Below, piece by piece: positions 9,874-18,755 of a stretch of DNA of 43,959 nt; position 1 is the first letter of the stretch; each line of letters starts with the position of its first letter. This DNA is from Patescibacteria group bacterium (GTDB taxonomy: Bacteria; Patescibacteriota; Minisyncoccia; Phycocordibacterales; PALSA-1337): the NCBI GenBank assembly GCA_024654575.1, contig JANLHG010000018.1:1-43959 (forward strand). The letters run 5' to 3'. A program made the translations under genes and the position numbers. The notes beneath the pieces are model-generated. The model did no database searches. It was not told where the DNA came from and saw only the letters and a list, made by a program, of their open reading frames with translations.

Positions 9874-11067
9874 ATGGCAGAATTTGATCGCTCAAAGCCC
9901 CATGTTAATGTTGGAACAATTGGCCACGTTGACCATGGTAAAACAACGCTTACAGCTGCAATTACTGCAGTGCAAGCAAAAAAAGGTCTAGCAAATAATA
10001 TTAGTTATGACCAAGTAGCAAAAGCATCTGAAAAAGATGGACGAAGAGACCCTTCTAAGATTATTACAATTGCTATTTCTCACGTTGAATATTCTACTGA
10101 ATCAAGACACTACGCTCACGTTGATTGTCCTGGACATGCCGATTATATTAAAAATATGATTACTGGAGCCGCTCAAATGGACGGTGCGATTCTTGTTGTA
10201 TCTGCAATTGATGGTCCAATGCCACAAACTAGAGAACACATTCTTCTTGCAAAACAAGTGGGTGTGCCAAAGATTGTGGTATTTCTTAATAAGTGCGATA
10301 TGGTTCCAGATAAAGATCTTATTGATCTTGTTGAAGAAGAAATACGAGAACTTCTTGCAAAGAATGGTTTTGATGGTAAAGAATCTCCTGTTATTAGAGG
10401 TTCTGCTCTTAAAGCACTTGAAGGTGACCCTGAATGGGTAAAGAAAATTGATGAATTACTGAGTGCACTTGATACATTTATTCCAATTCCAGTCAGAGAA
10501 GTAGATAAACCATTTCTTATGCCTATTGAAGACGTCTTCTCTATAGAAGGACGAGGAACAGTGGTGACTGGTAGAATTGAAAGAGGAACTGTAAAAGTTG
10601 GAGAAGATATTGAAATAATTGGTATTAATCCAACAATGAAAAGCACAGTTACTGGTATTGAAATGTTTAATAAATCTTTGACTTCCGGTATTGCTGGAGA
10701 TAATGCTGGTATTCTTTTGAGAGGTACAAAGAAAGAAGAAGTACATAGAGGACAAGTTTTAGCTAAGCCTAATTCTGTGACTCCGCATACAGATTTTGAA
10801 GGAGAAATTTATGTTCTTAAGAAAGAAGAAGGCGGACGACATACACCATTCTTTAATGGATATAAACCTCAGTTTTATATTCGAACTACTGATGTTACGG
10901 GAGAGGTAACACTTCCTGAAAAAGTGGAAATGGTAATGCCTGGAGATACGGTTACTTTTAAAGTTAAATTGGTTGCTCCAGTTGCCCTTGAAGAAAAACA
11001 AAGATTTGCAGTTAGAGAAGGAGGTAAAACAGTTGGTGCTGGGGTGGTTACGAAGATCGTTGCATAA
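9874..11067 (+). CDS. tuf: Elongation factor Tu
   Basis: [32 protein letters not shown]; divergent switch I region. Confidence 0.97.
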   Translation: MAEFDRSKPHVNVGTIGHVDHGKTTLTAAITAVQAKKGLANNISYDQVAKASEKDGRRDPSKIITIAISHVEYSTESRHYAHVDCPGHADYIKNMITGAAQMDGAILVVSAIDGPMPQTREHILLAKQVGVPKIVVFLNKCDMVPDKDLIDLVEEEIRELLAKNGFDGKESPVIRGSALKALEGDPEWVKKIDELLSALDTFIPIPVREVDKPFLMPIEDVFSIEGRGTVVTGRIERGTVKVGEDIEIIGINPTMKSTVTGIEMFNKSLTSGIAGDNAGILLRGTKKEEVHRGQVLAKPNSVTPHTDFEGEIYVLKKEEGGRHTPFFNGYKPQFYIRTTDVTGEVTLPEKVEMVMPGDTVTFKVKLVAPVALEEKQRFAVREGGKTVGAGVVTKIVA

Positions 11068-11069
11068 AT

Positions 11070-11450
11070 ATGCCCACAAAAGATATTAAAAAAACAAAAA
11101 CATCTTCTAAAACTAAAGGTAAAGAAGTTGTTAAAGAAGAAAGTGGTTCAAAATTAAGAATAAGAGTTCGTGCTTACGAAAGTAAAATTCTTGATACGTC
11201 TGTAAAACAAATTATGGATACAGCTATTCGATACGATGCAGAATTTTATGGACCAATTCCTCTTCCTACAGAAAAAAAGAAATATACTGTAAATAGGTCA
11301 GCTTTCATTTTCAAGAATGCTAGAGAGCAGTTTGAAATGAGAGTTCATAAAAGATTAATTGATATTATTAATCCAAATGCTAAAGTGATAGAGGCCCTTA
11401 CTAATATGAGCCTGCCTTCAGGGGTAAATATTGATGTAAAAATGATATAA
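11070..11450 (+). CDS. rpsJ: 30S ribosomal protein S10 with Lys-rich N-terminal extension
   Basis: KLRIRVRAYESKILDTSVKQIMDTA...GPIPLPTEKKKYTV...HKRLIDI. Confidence 0.95.
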   Translation: MPTKDIKKTKTSSKTKGKEVVKEESGSKLRIRVRAYESKILDTSVKQIMDTAIRYDAEFYGPIPLPTEKKKYTVNRSAFIFKNAREQFEMRVHKRLIDIINPNAKVIEALTNMSLPSGVNIDVKMI

Positions 11451-11459
11451 AATACTGAA

Positions 11460-12014
11460 ATGAAATTTATCCTTGGTAAAAAAATAAATATGACGCAGAT
11501 TTTTGATGATGAAGGCAGAGCACATAGTTCTACTATCGTAGAAACAGAACCTCTAACCGTAAGTCAATTAAAAACCAAGGAAAAAGACGGCTATTCTGCA
11601 GTGCAAGTTATTTTTGGTGCAAAAAAAATAAAAAAAGAGTTTAGGGATATTGATGACAAAGCGTACTTTGTTGACGAGAAAATAGAGCCGACTTTATTTA
11701 AAGTTGGTGATTCTGTTACTGTGTCAGCAATATCAAAAGGTAAAGGTTTTCAAGGTGTAGTTAAAAGACATGGTTTTCATGGAGGACCTCGCTCTCATGG
11801 TCAAAAACATTCCGAACGTGAACCGGGTTCTATTGGTGGTGGTTTGAGAAATAAAGTGCCAAAAAATATGCGAATGGCAGGGCGAATGGGTAGTGACCGT
11901 ATTACAGTAAAAAATCTAAAAATCGTTCATATAGACGAAGCTACAAACTCTTTCTATATCGAAGGTGCTATTCCTGGTAAGAGAGGAACACTGGTGGAGA
12001 TAAGAGCAAAATAA
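11460..12014 (+). CDS. rplC: 50S ribosomal protein L3
   Basis: GKGFQGVVKRHGFHGGPRSHGQKHSEREPGSIGGG. Confidence 0.96.
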   Translation: MKFILGKKINMTQIFDDEGRAHSSTIVETEPLTVSQLKTKEKDGYSAVQVIFGAKKIKKEFRDIDDKAYFVDEKIEPTLFKVGDSVTVSAISKGKGFQGVVKRHGFHGGPRSHGQKHSEREPGSIGGGLRNKVPKNMRMAGRMGSDRITVKNLKIVHIDEATNSFYIEGAIPGKRGTLVEIRAK

Positions 12015-12024
12015 TATCGAATAT

Positions 12025-12684
12025 ATGGAAACAAAAGTATACAACCAAAATGGACAGGAGGCAGGAAAGATTTCCATACCGGAAAGAGTTTTCGGTGTAG
12101 GTTGGAATGCGGACTTGGTGCATCAAGTTGTATCGTCAATAATGACTAATTCTCGAGATCCAATTGCTCACACAAAAACTAGAGGTGAAGTGAGGGGAGG
12201 AGGAAGAAAACCGTGGCAACAAAAAGGACTTGGTAGAGCAAGACATGGTTCTACTCGTTCACCGATTTGGGTTGGTGGAGGAGTAACTCATGGTCCGAGA
12301 AATGATAAAAATTTTGATAGAAAAGTTAATAAAAAAATGAAGGCCAAAGCTCTTTATTCAATTATTTCCAAAAAGTTTAATGACGGAGAAGTATTATTTG
12401 TAGAAGATTTTTCTATAACAGCACCTAAAACAAAAGAGGCAAAAAATATTCTTATATCACTTTCAAAAATAAAAGGATACGAAAAGTTAGCAAATAAAAG
12501 AAAGAATTCAGCTTTTATAGGTCTTGGAGGTAAATCACAAATTGTAAGCAAAAGTTTTGCTAATTTAGGTAATGTCCTTGTTACTGAATTGAGAAATCTT
12601 AATCCTGTGACAGCACTTAGCTATAAATATTTAATTGTTGTAAATCCAAATGAGTCAATTAAGACTATTGATAATAAAATATAA
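12025..12684 (+). CDS. rplD: 50S ribosomal protein L4
   Basis: TKTRGEVRGGGRKPWQQKGLGRARHGSTRSPIWVGGG. Confidence 0.96.
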   Translation: METKVYNQNGQEAGKISIPERVFGVGWNADLVHQVVSSIMTNSRDPIAHTKTRGEVRGGGRKPWQQKGLGRARHGSTRSPIWVGGGVTHGPRNDKNFDRKVNKKMKAKALYSIISKKFNDGEVLFVEDFSITAPKTKEAKNILISLSKIKGYEKLANKRKNSAFIGLGGKSQIVSKSFANLGNVLVTELRNLNPVTALSYKYLIVVNPNESIKTIDNKI

Positions 12685-12687
12685 AAT

Positions 12688-12981
12688 ATGACAAGTAATG
12701 CTATACAAAAAAATAATGTTTTATTAAAACCTCGCGTGACTGAAAAATCAGGTCTTGCTTCGGAGCATAAAAGCGTATTCACTTTTGAAGTCTCAAAAGA
12801 TGCCACAAAATTGCAAATTACCAAAGCTATTAATGATTTATATAAAGTAATTCCAGTAAAAGTTAATATTATTAATTTACCTTCAAAAAGAGTTCTTGTT
12901 CGTGGAAAATTAGGACAAACTCCAAAAGTTAAAAAAGCCCTTGTTTATCTTAAAAAAGGAGATAAGATAGAATTTATATAA
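12688..12981 (+). CDS. rplW: 50S ribosomal protein L23
   Basis: LLKPRVTEKSGLASEHKSVFTFEVSKDATKLQITKAI. Confidence 0.94.
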   Translation: MTSNAIQKNNVLLKPRVTEKSGLASEHKSVFTFEVSKDATKLQITKAINDLYKVIPVKVNIINLPSKRVLVRGKLGQTPKVKKALVYLKKGDKIEFI

Positions 12982-12982
12982 T

Positions 12983-13828
12983 ATGAAAAGCTATAGACCA
13001 ACATCACCATCAAGACGAAACATGACCACTCTTCCTTATAGAGATGTTGTTACTGTTAATGAGCCACATAAGGCCCTTACACATGGTTTTGTTCGGTCTG
13101 TAGGTAGAAATAGCTATGGCCGTCTAACTACAAGACATAAAGGGGCTGGACACAAACGACTTTATAGAGATATTGATTTTTATTATGACAAAAAAGATAT
13201 TCCAGCTAAAATTGCAACTGTTGAATATGATCCAAATAGAACGGCTTATATCGCTTTAGTAAATTATAATGATGGTGAAAAAAGATATATAGTTATCCCA
13301 AAAACTTTAAAAACAGGCGACACTTTTATTGTTTCTGAAAATGCTTCGCTCACTGTTGGTAATAGGTTACCTCTTAAAAAAATTCCAGTTGGAGCTTTTG
13401 TTTATAATGTTGAAATTAAAGCAGGAAGCGGAGCTGTTATTGCTCGTTCAGCTGGAACATTTGTGGAAGTAATTGCTCAAGATGCTGGCTATACTCATTT
13501 AAAAATGCCGTCATCGGAAATTAGAAAAGTTCCAGAAAACGGATGGGCATGTATTGGAACTGTTTCTAATGAAGAGTCACGACTTGTCAATATAGGTAAG
13601 GCGGGAAGAAATAGATGGTTGGGTATAAGACCTACTGTGAGAGGTAGCGTAATGAACCCTGTAGACCATCCGTATGGTGGAGGTGAAGGACGAACAGGTA
13701 GAGGTTTACGAAGAGCTAAAACTCGTTGGGGCAAGCCAGTGGGCAAAGGACAAAAATCGCGAACTCCAAAGAAATACTCAAATCAATTTATTGTCGCAAG
13801 ACGAAAAGTAGGGAAAAACAAGAAGTAA
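12983..13828 (+). CDS. rplB: 50S ribosomal protein L2
   Basis: GRLTTRHKGAGHKRLYRDIDF; RPTVRGSVMNPVDHPYGGGEGRTGRG. Confidence 0.97.
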   Translation: MKSYRPTSPSRRNMTTLPYRDVVTVNEPHKALTHGFVRSVGRNSYGRLTTRHKGAGHKRLYRDIDFYYDKKDIPAKIATVEYDPNRTAYIALVNYNDGEKRYIVIPKTLKTGDTFIVSENASLTVGNRLPLKKIPVGAFVYNVEIKAGSGAVIARSAGTFVEVIAQDAGYTHLKMPSSEIRKVPENGWACIGTVSNEESRLVNIGKAGRNRWLGIRPTVRGSVMNPVDHPYGGGEGRTGRGLRRAKTRWGKPVGKGQKSRTPKKYSNQFIVARRKVGKNKK

Positions 13829-13863
13829 TTGTTTTTTACTCTAAATTGTTATATATTTAGTGT

Positions 13864-14112
13864 ATGAAAAGAGAATCGTTGCAATACAATGTAATTTTTA
13901 GATCAGAACCTGAAGGTGGTTTTACTGCTATGGTGCCATCATTACCTGGTTGTGTAAGCTTTGGAAAAGATCTTGTAGAAGCAAAAAAAATGATTCTTGA
14001 TGCTATCAAGGCATATGTCAGCTCTCTCAAAAAACACAATGAACAAATTATTTCCGACAAGGAAAATTTTGTAAGTGTTGTTTCTCTTTCTCCAGACGTT
14101 AGTTATGCCTAG
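13864..14112 (+). CDS. HicB-family antitoxin-like protein (no intact HicA adjacent)
   Basis: YNVIFRSEPEGGFTAMVPSLPGCVSFGKDLVEAKKMILDAIKAYVSSL matches HicB_antitoxin family. Confidence 0.8.
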   Translation: MKRESLQYNVIFRSEPEGGFTAMVPSLPGCVSFGKDLVEAKKMILDAIKAYVSSLKKHNEQIISDKENFVSVVSLSPDVSYA

Positions 14113-14144
14113 TTTTCAAGGCAATTTTAGAGTATAATGTAGCA

Positions 14145-14330
14145 ATGCAAATAATTTTACTTGCAATTATAGCTGGGTTAATAGGTACAGACATTTATTT
14201 CAAGCACGCAGTTAGAAAAGATGGGACATCTTCAAGTTTCTCTGAACTCTTGACCTTGCTTGGTCTTATATTGATTATAGGAGGATTATTTTATGCAATG
14301 GCTAGCGGTTTTAATTCTTGGCTAGGGTAG
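14145..14330 (+). CDS. Small two-TM membrane protein
   Basis: 61 aa with two hydrophobic stretches; leaderless-type TATAAT 14133-14138. Confidence 0.5.
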   Translation: MQIILLAIIAGLIGTDIYFKHAVRKDGTSSSFSELLTLLGLILIIGGLFYAMASGFNSWLG

Positions 14331-14351
14331 TATTTAGTTCCCATTATTTAT

Positions 14352-14380
14352 TTGACTTAAATATCTGGCTTTGGTAGTAT
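14352..14380 (+). promoter_or_regulatory. Promoter TTGACT-17-TAGTAT upstream of putative small RNA
   Basis: -35 14352-14357, 17-bp spacer, -10 14375-14380; near duplicate of the promoter at 14882. Confidence 0.65.
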
Positions 14381-14386
14381 GTAGAT

Positions 14387-14475
14387 ACAAATGGCCTTCG
14401 GGCTCGGTTCGTCGCAAGACGAATCAGACAATTTCAAAAACGCAATTAGAGCATAGCTTTAATTGCGTTTTTGAT
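14387..14475 (+). ncRNA. Putative small structured RNA (two tetraloop hairpins + terminator); could instead encode a 21-aa peptide from ATG 14391
   Basis: GGCC-UUCG-GGCU and GGUUCGUC-GCAA-GACGAAUC hairpins followed by 13-bp terminator stem; own promoter. Confidence 0.45.
14436..14472. terminator. Bidirectional intrinsic terminator
   Basis: AAAAACGCAATTA-N11-TAATTGCGTTTTT perfect 13-bp inverted repeat; overlaps the 3' end of the minus-strand mazF-like gene. Confidence 0.75.
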
Positions 14476-14844
14476 TTTGCTATATGAAGTGTCATCTGCT
14501 ACTCCAAGCTTATCTATGAATCTTTTCGTATCAATCAAGCGAACTTGGGAAATTATTGCCATACGAGGAAGGTTATCATTGGTAATTAAACAAGAAACAT
14601 AATATTTATTATCTTTCTTTATTTTTGTGGTCAAAGGAACAATTAGCACTACATATTTATTAAATTTTTTTAGTATCAAAACTGGTCTGCGAAACTCTCC
14701 TCCTTTACCATCTTGTTCAAATCCAACATTTACTCCGAGAGCCGTCCACCAAACTTCTTTTTCACGAAAGAAAATAGTATCTATATCTTCTCGTTCATTT
14801 AGTATTTTCTTTTTCTTGTGCCATTCGCTGTATTCTTTTTTCAT
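14446..14844 (-). CDS. PemK/MazF-family toxin-like protein
   Basis: EVWWTALGVNVGFEQDGKGGEFRRPVLILKKFN...VLIVPLTTK typical of PemK/MazF. Confidence 0.83.
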   Translation of the reverse strand: MKKEYSEWHKKKKILNEREDIDTIFFREKEVWWTALGVNVGFEQDGKGGEFRRPVLILKKFNKYVVLIVPLTTKIKKDNKYYVSCLITNDNLPRMAIISQVRLIDTKRFIDKLGVADDTSYSKIKNAIKAML

Positions 14845-14881
14845 AAGTTTATTTTCTCAAATTATCTCTACGATTTCAAGT

Positions 14882-14910
14882 TTGACTTAAATATACCACT
14901 TTGATAGTAT
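14882..14910 (+). promoter_or_regulatory. Promoter TTGACT-17-TAGTAT upstream of rpsN block
   Basis: -35 14882-14887, -10 14905-14910. Confidence 0.65.
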
Positions 14911-14992
14911 GTGAATACGCTTTTAAGCGAAATAAGTAGTTGGAAGCAGGCCCTAGTGGAGATAAACGGGTAGCTAACCAATTCTATTTTTT

Positions 14993-15178
14993 ATGGCAAA
15001 AACATCAGTTATTGCAAGATCAAAAAAGAAACCTAAATTTGCTTCACGAGTAGTGAGGAGATGTTTTAGATGTGGAAGAAAAAGAGGATATATTAGAGAT
15101 TTTGATTTATGTAGAATATGTTTTAGAGAATTTGCTAACGAAGGAGTAATTCCCGGAATTAAAAAATCATCATGGTAA
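14993..15178 (+). CDS. rpsN: 30S ribosomal protein S14 type Z (zinc ribbon)
   Basis: RCFRCGRKRGYIRDFDLCRICFRE with CxxC..CxxC. Confidence 0.95.
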   Translation: MAKTSVIARSKKKPKFASRVVRRCFRCGRKRGYIRDFDLCRICFREFANEGVIPGIKKSSW

Positions 15179-15567
15179 TAGACCCTATCTCAGATTTAAT
15201 AATTCAAATTAAAAATGCAAACGATGCACGGAAGGCGTCTATTGTTATACCTCATTCAAAATTTAGAGAAGGAGTTGCAAAATTACTTGAAAAAGCAGGA
15301 TATGTAAAATCTGTTACAATAAAAGGAAAGAAAATAACTAAAAGCTTGGAAATAGAACTTTTTTATAATGAAGATAAAACTCCTAGAATTAATGGAGTAG
15401 AACGAGTGTCAAAACTCTCAAGAAGAATTTATGCTAAAGCTAAAAATATTAGAACTTTTTATAATGGTTTTGGTAATATAATTCTTTCTACTCCAAAAGG
15501 TATCCTTACTGATAAGGATGCGAAAAGAGAAAAGGTCGGCGGAGAGGTATTGTTTAAAATTTGGTAG
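15172..15567 (+). CDS. rpsH: 30S ribosomal protein S8
   Basis: DPISDLIIQIKNANDARKASIVIPHSKFREGVAKLLEKAGYV. Confidence 0.95.
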   Translation: MVIDPISDLIIQIKNANDARKASIVIPHSKFREGVAKLLEKAGYVKSVTIKGKKITKSLEIELFYNEDKTPRINGVERVSKLSRRIYAKAKNIRTFYNGFGNIILSTPKGILTDKDAKREKVGGEVLFKIW

Positions 15568-15594
15568 TTCGATAAACTCACTATAAATAAAAAC

Positions 15595-16128
15595 ATGTCA
15601 AGAATTGGTAAAAAACAAATTGTCATCCCGCCAAAAACTGAAGTATCAATTTCAGGAGGTTTTATTAGTGTAAAAGGTCCATTGGGAGAATTGAAAAAGG
15701 AATTTAGTTCAGATATAGATATTAAAATTGAAGACGGAAAAATAGTTTTAATTCCAATAAGAAATAGTTTACCTTTGAAAGCACTTTGGGGTACTTATGC
15801 TTCCCATATTTGTAATATGATTCAAGGTGTGACAACGGAATACCAAAAGAAACTTATTGTGGAAGGTATTGGTTTTAAATCAGAAGTAAAAGGAAATGAG
15901 TTAACACTTTCTGTGGGTTTTTCACATCAGATAAAAGTAGCGTTACCAACCAATCTCAAAGTTACTGCGGAAAAAAATGTTATTTCTATTTCAGGTATAG
16001 ATAAAGAATCAGTTGGACAATTTGCTGCAAAAGTCCGTGCTTTAAAAAAGCCAGAACCATATAAAGGTAAGGGTATCCGATATGATGATGAGGTTATAAG
16101 AAGGAAACAAGGTAAGAAGTCTGTATAG
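15595..16128 (+). CDS. rplF: 50S ribosomal protein L6
   Basis: MSRIGKKQIVIPPKTEVSISGGFISVKGPLGEL; EPYKGKGIRYDDEVIRRKQGKK. Confidence 0.96.
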   Translation: MSRIGKKQIVIPPKTEVSISGGFISVKGPLGELKKEFSSDIDIKIEDGKIVLIPIRNSLPLKALWGTYASHICNMIQGVTTEYQKKLIVEGIGFKSEVKGNELTLSVGFSHQIKVALPTNLKVTAEKNVISISGIDKESVGQFAAKVRALKKPEPYKGKGIRYDDEVIRRKQGKKSV

Positions 16129-16136
16129 TATAAAAT

Positions 16137-16460
16137 ATGAAAATATCAAAAATTAAAAAAGAAAAGAGAGATAAAAGACATCGAAAAATTCGATCTAGAG
16201 TTTCTGGTACAAAAGAAATTCCAAGATTATCTGTCTACAAATCAAATACTGCAGTGTATGCTCAAATTATTGACGATGAAAATGGTAAAACACTAGCGTC
16301 AGCATCTTTAAATAAAGCAAAAGATGTAGGGCTGGATATTGCTAAAAAAGCTTTAGCTATTAAAATAAAGAAAGTGGTGTTTGATAGAGGGGGTTTTATT
16401 TATGCAGGAAAAATTAAGGCTATTGCCGATGGTGCCAGAGAAGGAGGATTAAAGTTTTAA
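16137..16460 (+). CDS. rplR: 50S ribosomal protein L18
   Basis: [70 protein letters not shown]. Confidence 0.95.
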   Translation: MKISKIKKEKRDKRHRKIRSRVSGTKEIPRLSVYKSNTAVYAQIIDDENGKTLASASLNKAKDVGLDIAKKALAIKIKKVVFDRGGFIYAGKIKAIADGAREGGLKF

Positions 16461-16465
16461 TTAAT

Positions 16466-17026
16466 ATGGAAAATACACAAGAAAAAACAAATACAGTTCC
16501 AGTGGTAGAAACAAAACCTAAGAATTTTCGAGATGGAAATAAAAGAAATTCCAGAAAAGGACGAGGAGGTGATAGACCAGAACGCGTCAAGCCAGAGTTT
16601 GATCACAAAATTATAAATATAAGACGTGTGACTAGAGTTGCCTCTGGAGGAAGACGCTTCAGTTTTTCTGTAGCAGTAGTTGCTGGCAACAGAAAAGGTT
16701 CTGTAGGAGTTGGTATCGGTAAGGCTGGAGACACTTCTCTTGCTATAGATAAAGCTACTCGTGATGCAAAAAAACACATGCTTAAGGCAAATCTGACGCC
16801 GGAAATGTCGATTGCTCATCCTGTCTTTGCAAAATATTGTAGTGCTAGGTTGTCTATATGGCCAGCTAAGGGTAGAGGACTTATCGCTGGTAGTTCAGTA
16901 AGAAATGTTCTTGAATTTGCTGGAGTAAAAGATGTGAATGCTAAAATTTTATCTGGTACAAAAAATAAGCTAAATAATGCGAGAGCTGCTATTGAGGCAT
17001 TGAAACAATTAACGCTTAAAAAATAA
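16466..17026 (+). CDS. rpsE: 30S ribosomal protein S5
   Basis: RVTRVASGGRRFSFSVAVVAGNRKGSVGVGIGKA. Confidence 0.96.
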   Translation: MENTQEKTNTVPVVETKPKNFRDGNKRNSRKGRGGDRPERVKPEFDHKIINIRRVTRVASGGRRFSFSVAVVAGNRKGSVGVGIGKAGDTSLAIDKATRDAKKHMLKANLTPEMSIAHPVFAKYCSARLSIWPAKGRGLIAGSSVRNVLEFAGVKDVNAKILSGTKNKLNNARAAIEALKQLTLKK

Positions 17027-17030
17027 ATTT

Positions 17031-17480
17031 ATGCAATTACATAATATAAAAAGAGTTCATCCGAATAAGAAATCAATCAGTGTTGGTCGTGGTGGTACGA
17101 GAGGTAAAACATCTGGTCGTGGTACAAAAGGACAGAATTCCAGAGCTGGTCATAAAAAGCGTCCTGAAATTCGTGACTTTATTAAACGAATTCCAAAAAG
17201 ACGAGGTTATGGTAAAAATAGAAGTCATACAGTTGATTCTAGTGTAATTTCATATACACCTATCAATCTTAATATTATTGATAAAATGTTTTTAGAAGGT
17301 GAAGAAGTTAATCCATCCGTTATTGTCTCAAAGGGGATAGCTGGGACTTTTAAAGGTTCTAACCCAAGAATAAAAATTTTAGGAACAGGTGAAATTACAA
17401 AAGTTGTTATCGTATCAGGATGTGCTGTATCTGCCAGTGCAAAAACAAAAATTGAGAAAGCTGGAGGAAATATTAAATAA
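17031..17480 (+). CDS. rplO: 50S ribosomal protein L15
   Basis: KSISVGRGGTRGKTSGRGTKGQNSRAG. Confidence 0.95.
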   Translation: MQLHNIKRVHPNKKSISVGRGGTRGKTSGRGTKGQNSRAGHKKRPEIRDFIKRIPKRRGYGKNRSHTVDSSVISYTPINLNIIDKMFLEGEEVNPSVIVSKGIAGTFKGSNPRIKILGTGEITKVVIVSGCAVSASAKTKIEKAGGNIK

Positions 17481-17482
17481 TT

Positions 17483-18754
17483 ATGCATAATTTCTTAACA
17501 AAATTAAGTTTGATTTTTAAAGATAAAAGTATTCGTAAAAGAATCATTTTTACTTTATCTATTTTAATTATTTTTCGTTTTTTAGCGGCGATTCCAATTC
17601 CAGGAGTTGATCTAGCTAAACTAAGTCAGCTTCTTTCAAATAATCAATTTTTGGGTCTTTTAAATATTTTTTCAGGTGGAGGATTAAATCAGCTTTCAAT
17701 TATTATGCTTGGAGTTGGTCCGTACATTACTGGCTCAATTATTATGCAACTCTTAACTATTATGTCGCCAAAATTGAAAGCGATGTATCAAGAAGAAGGA
17801 GAAGCTGGACGAGCAAAATTTTCTCAGTTTTCTCGCCTTCTTTCAGTACCTTTAGCTATTTTGCAGGCCTTTGGTTTTTTGGTGTTGCTTCAAAATCAGA
17901 GCATAATTGGTCAGCTAGAGACACTTGCTCTTATTACTAATATTTTGGTTATAGCGGGGGGTTCAGTGCTTCTTATGTGGCTTGGAGAGATTGTATCAGA
18001 ATTCGGTATAGGTAACGGGGTATCACTTATAATTTTTGCTGGTATCGTAGCTTATGTACCGACAAGTATAAGTCAAGCATTATTTGCTTATGATCCTTCT
18101 CAAATTCCTTTGTATGTAGCTTTCCTTGTTGCTTCAATTGCAGTTGTACTTGGAGTTGTTGTGGTTACTGAAGCAGAAAGACCAATTCCCGTAACTTACG
18201 CGAAGAGAGTTAGAGGTAATAAAGTTTATGGAGGAGTTTCAACATATATTCCTTTGAGAGTAAATCAAGCTGGAGTTATTCCTATCATTTTTGCACTTTC
18301 AATTTTGCTTTTCCCACAAATGGTTTTCAATTTTCTTTCTCATACCAGTAATGCTATGGTGGCCAGTATTTCAGTTAAAATTCTTTCAATTTTAGCAAAT
18401 AATTGGTTTTACTCAATATTTTATTTTCTTCTTGTATTTCTATTTACCTATTTTTATACCGCTGTAACATTTGACCCAAACTCTCTTTCAACTAATTTAC
18501 AAAAAAATGGTGCTTTTATTCCAGGTGTTCGTCCAGGTGAATCAACTTCGGTATATATTGCAAAAATTCTCACAAGAATTACTTTAGTAGGAGCGACATT
18601 TCTTGGAGTTATAGCAGTTCTTCCACTTGTGATGAAAGCGGTAACGGGTATTACTTCTATTGCTATCGGAGGTACCGCACTTCTTATCGTTGTTTCTGTA
18701 GTTTTGGATTTAGTTAAAAAAGTAGACGCTCAATTATCAATGCGGGAGTATTAA
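17483..18754 (+). CDS. secY: Preprotein translocase subunit SecY
   Basis: IPIPGVDLAKL, GVGPYITGSIIMQLL, ERPIPVTYAKR, 10-TM pattern. Confidence 0.96.
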   Translation: MHNFLTKLSLIFKDKSIRKRIIFTLSILIIFRFLAAIPIPGVDLAKLSQLLSNNQFLGLLNIFSGGGLNQLSIIMLGVGPYITGSIIMQLLTIMSPKLKAMYQEEGEAGRAKFSQFSRLLSVPLAILQAFGFLVLLQNQSIIGQLETLALITNILVIAGGSVLLMWLGEIVSEFGIGNGVSLIIFAGIVAYVPTSISQALFAYDPSQIPLYVAFLVASIAVVLGVVVVTEAERPIPVTYAKRVRGNKVYGGVSTYIPLRVNQAGVIPIIFALSILLFPQMVFNFLSHTSNAMVASISVKILSILANNWFYSIFYFLLVFLFTYFYTAVTFDPNSLSTNLQKNGAFIPGVRPGESTSVYIAKILTRITLVGATFLGVIAVLPLVMKAVTGITSIAIGGTALLIVVSVVLDLVKKVDAQLSMREY

Positions 18755-18755
18755 A

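Noticed and set aside
10184-10441. 85-aa plus-strand ORF overlapping tuf in another frame
   Set aside because: Out-of-frame shadow of EF-Tu coding sequence with Leu/Lys-biased composition and no start signal.
10173-10646. 157-aa minus-strand ORF opposite tuf (and similar ORFs opposite pilB, tuf, rplB, secY, glyA)
   Set aside because: Antisense to strongly conserved genes, low-complexity Ser/Ile-rich translation, no recognisable domain; typical shadow ORFs.
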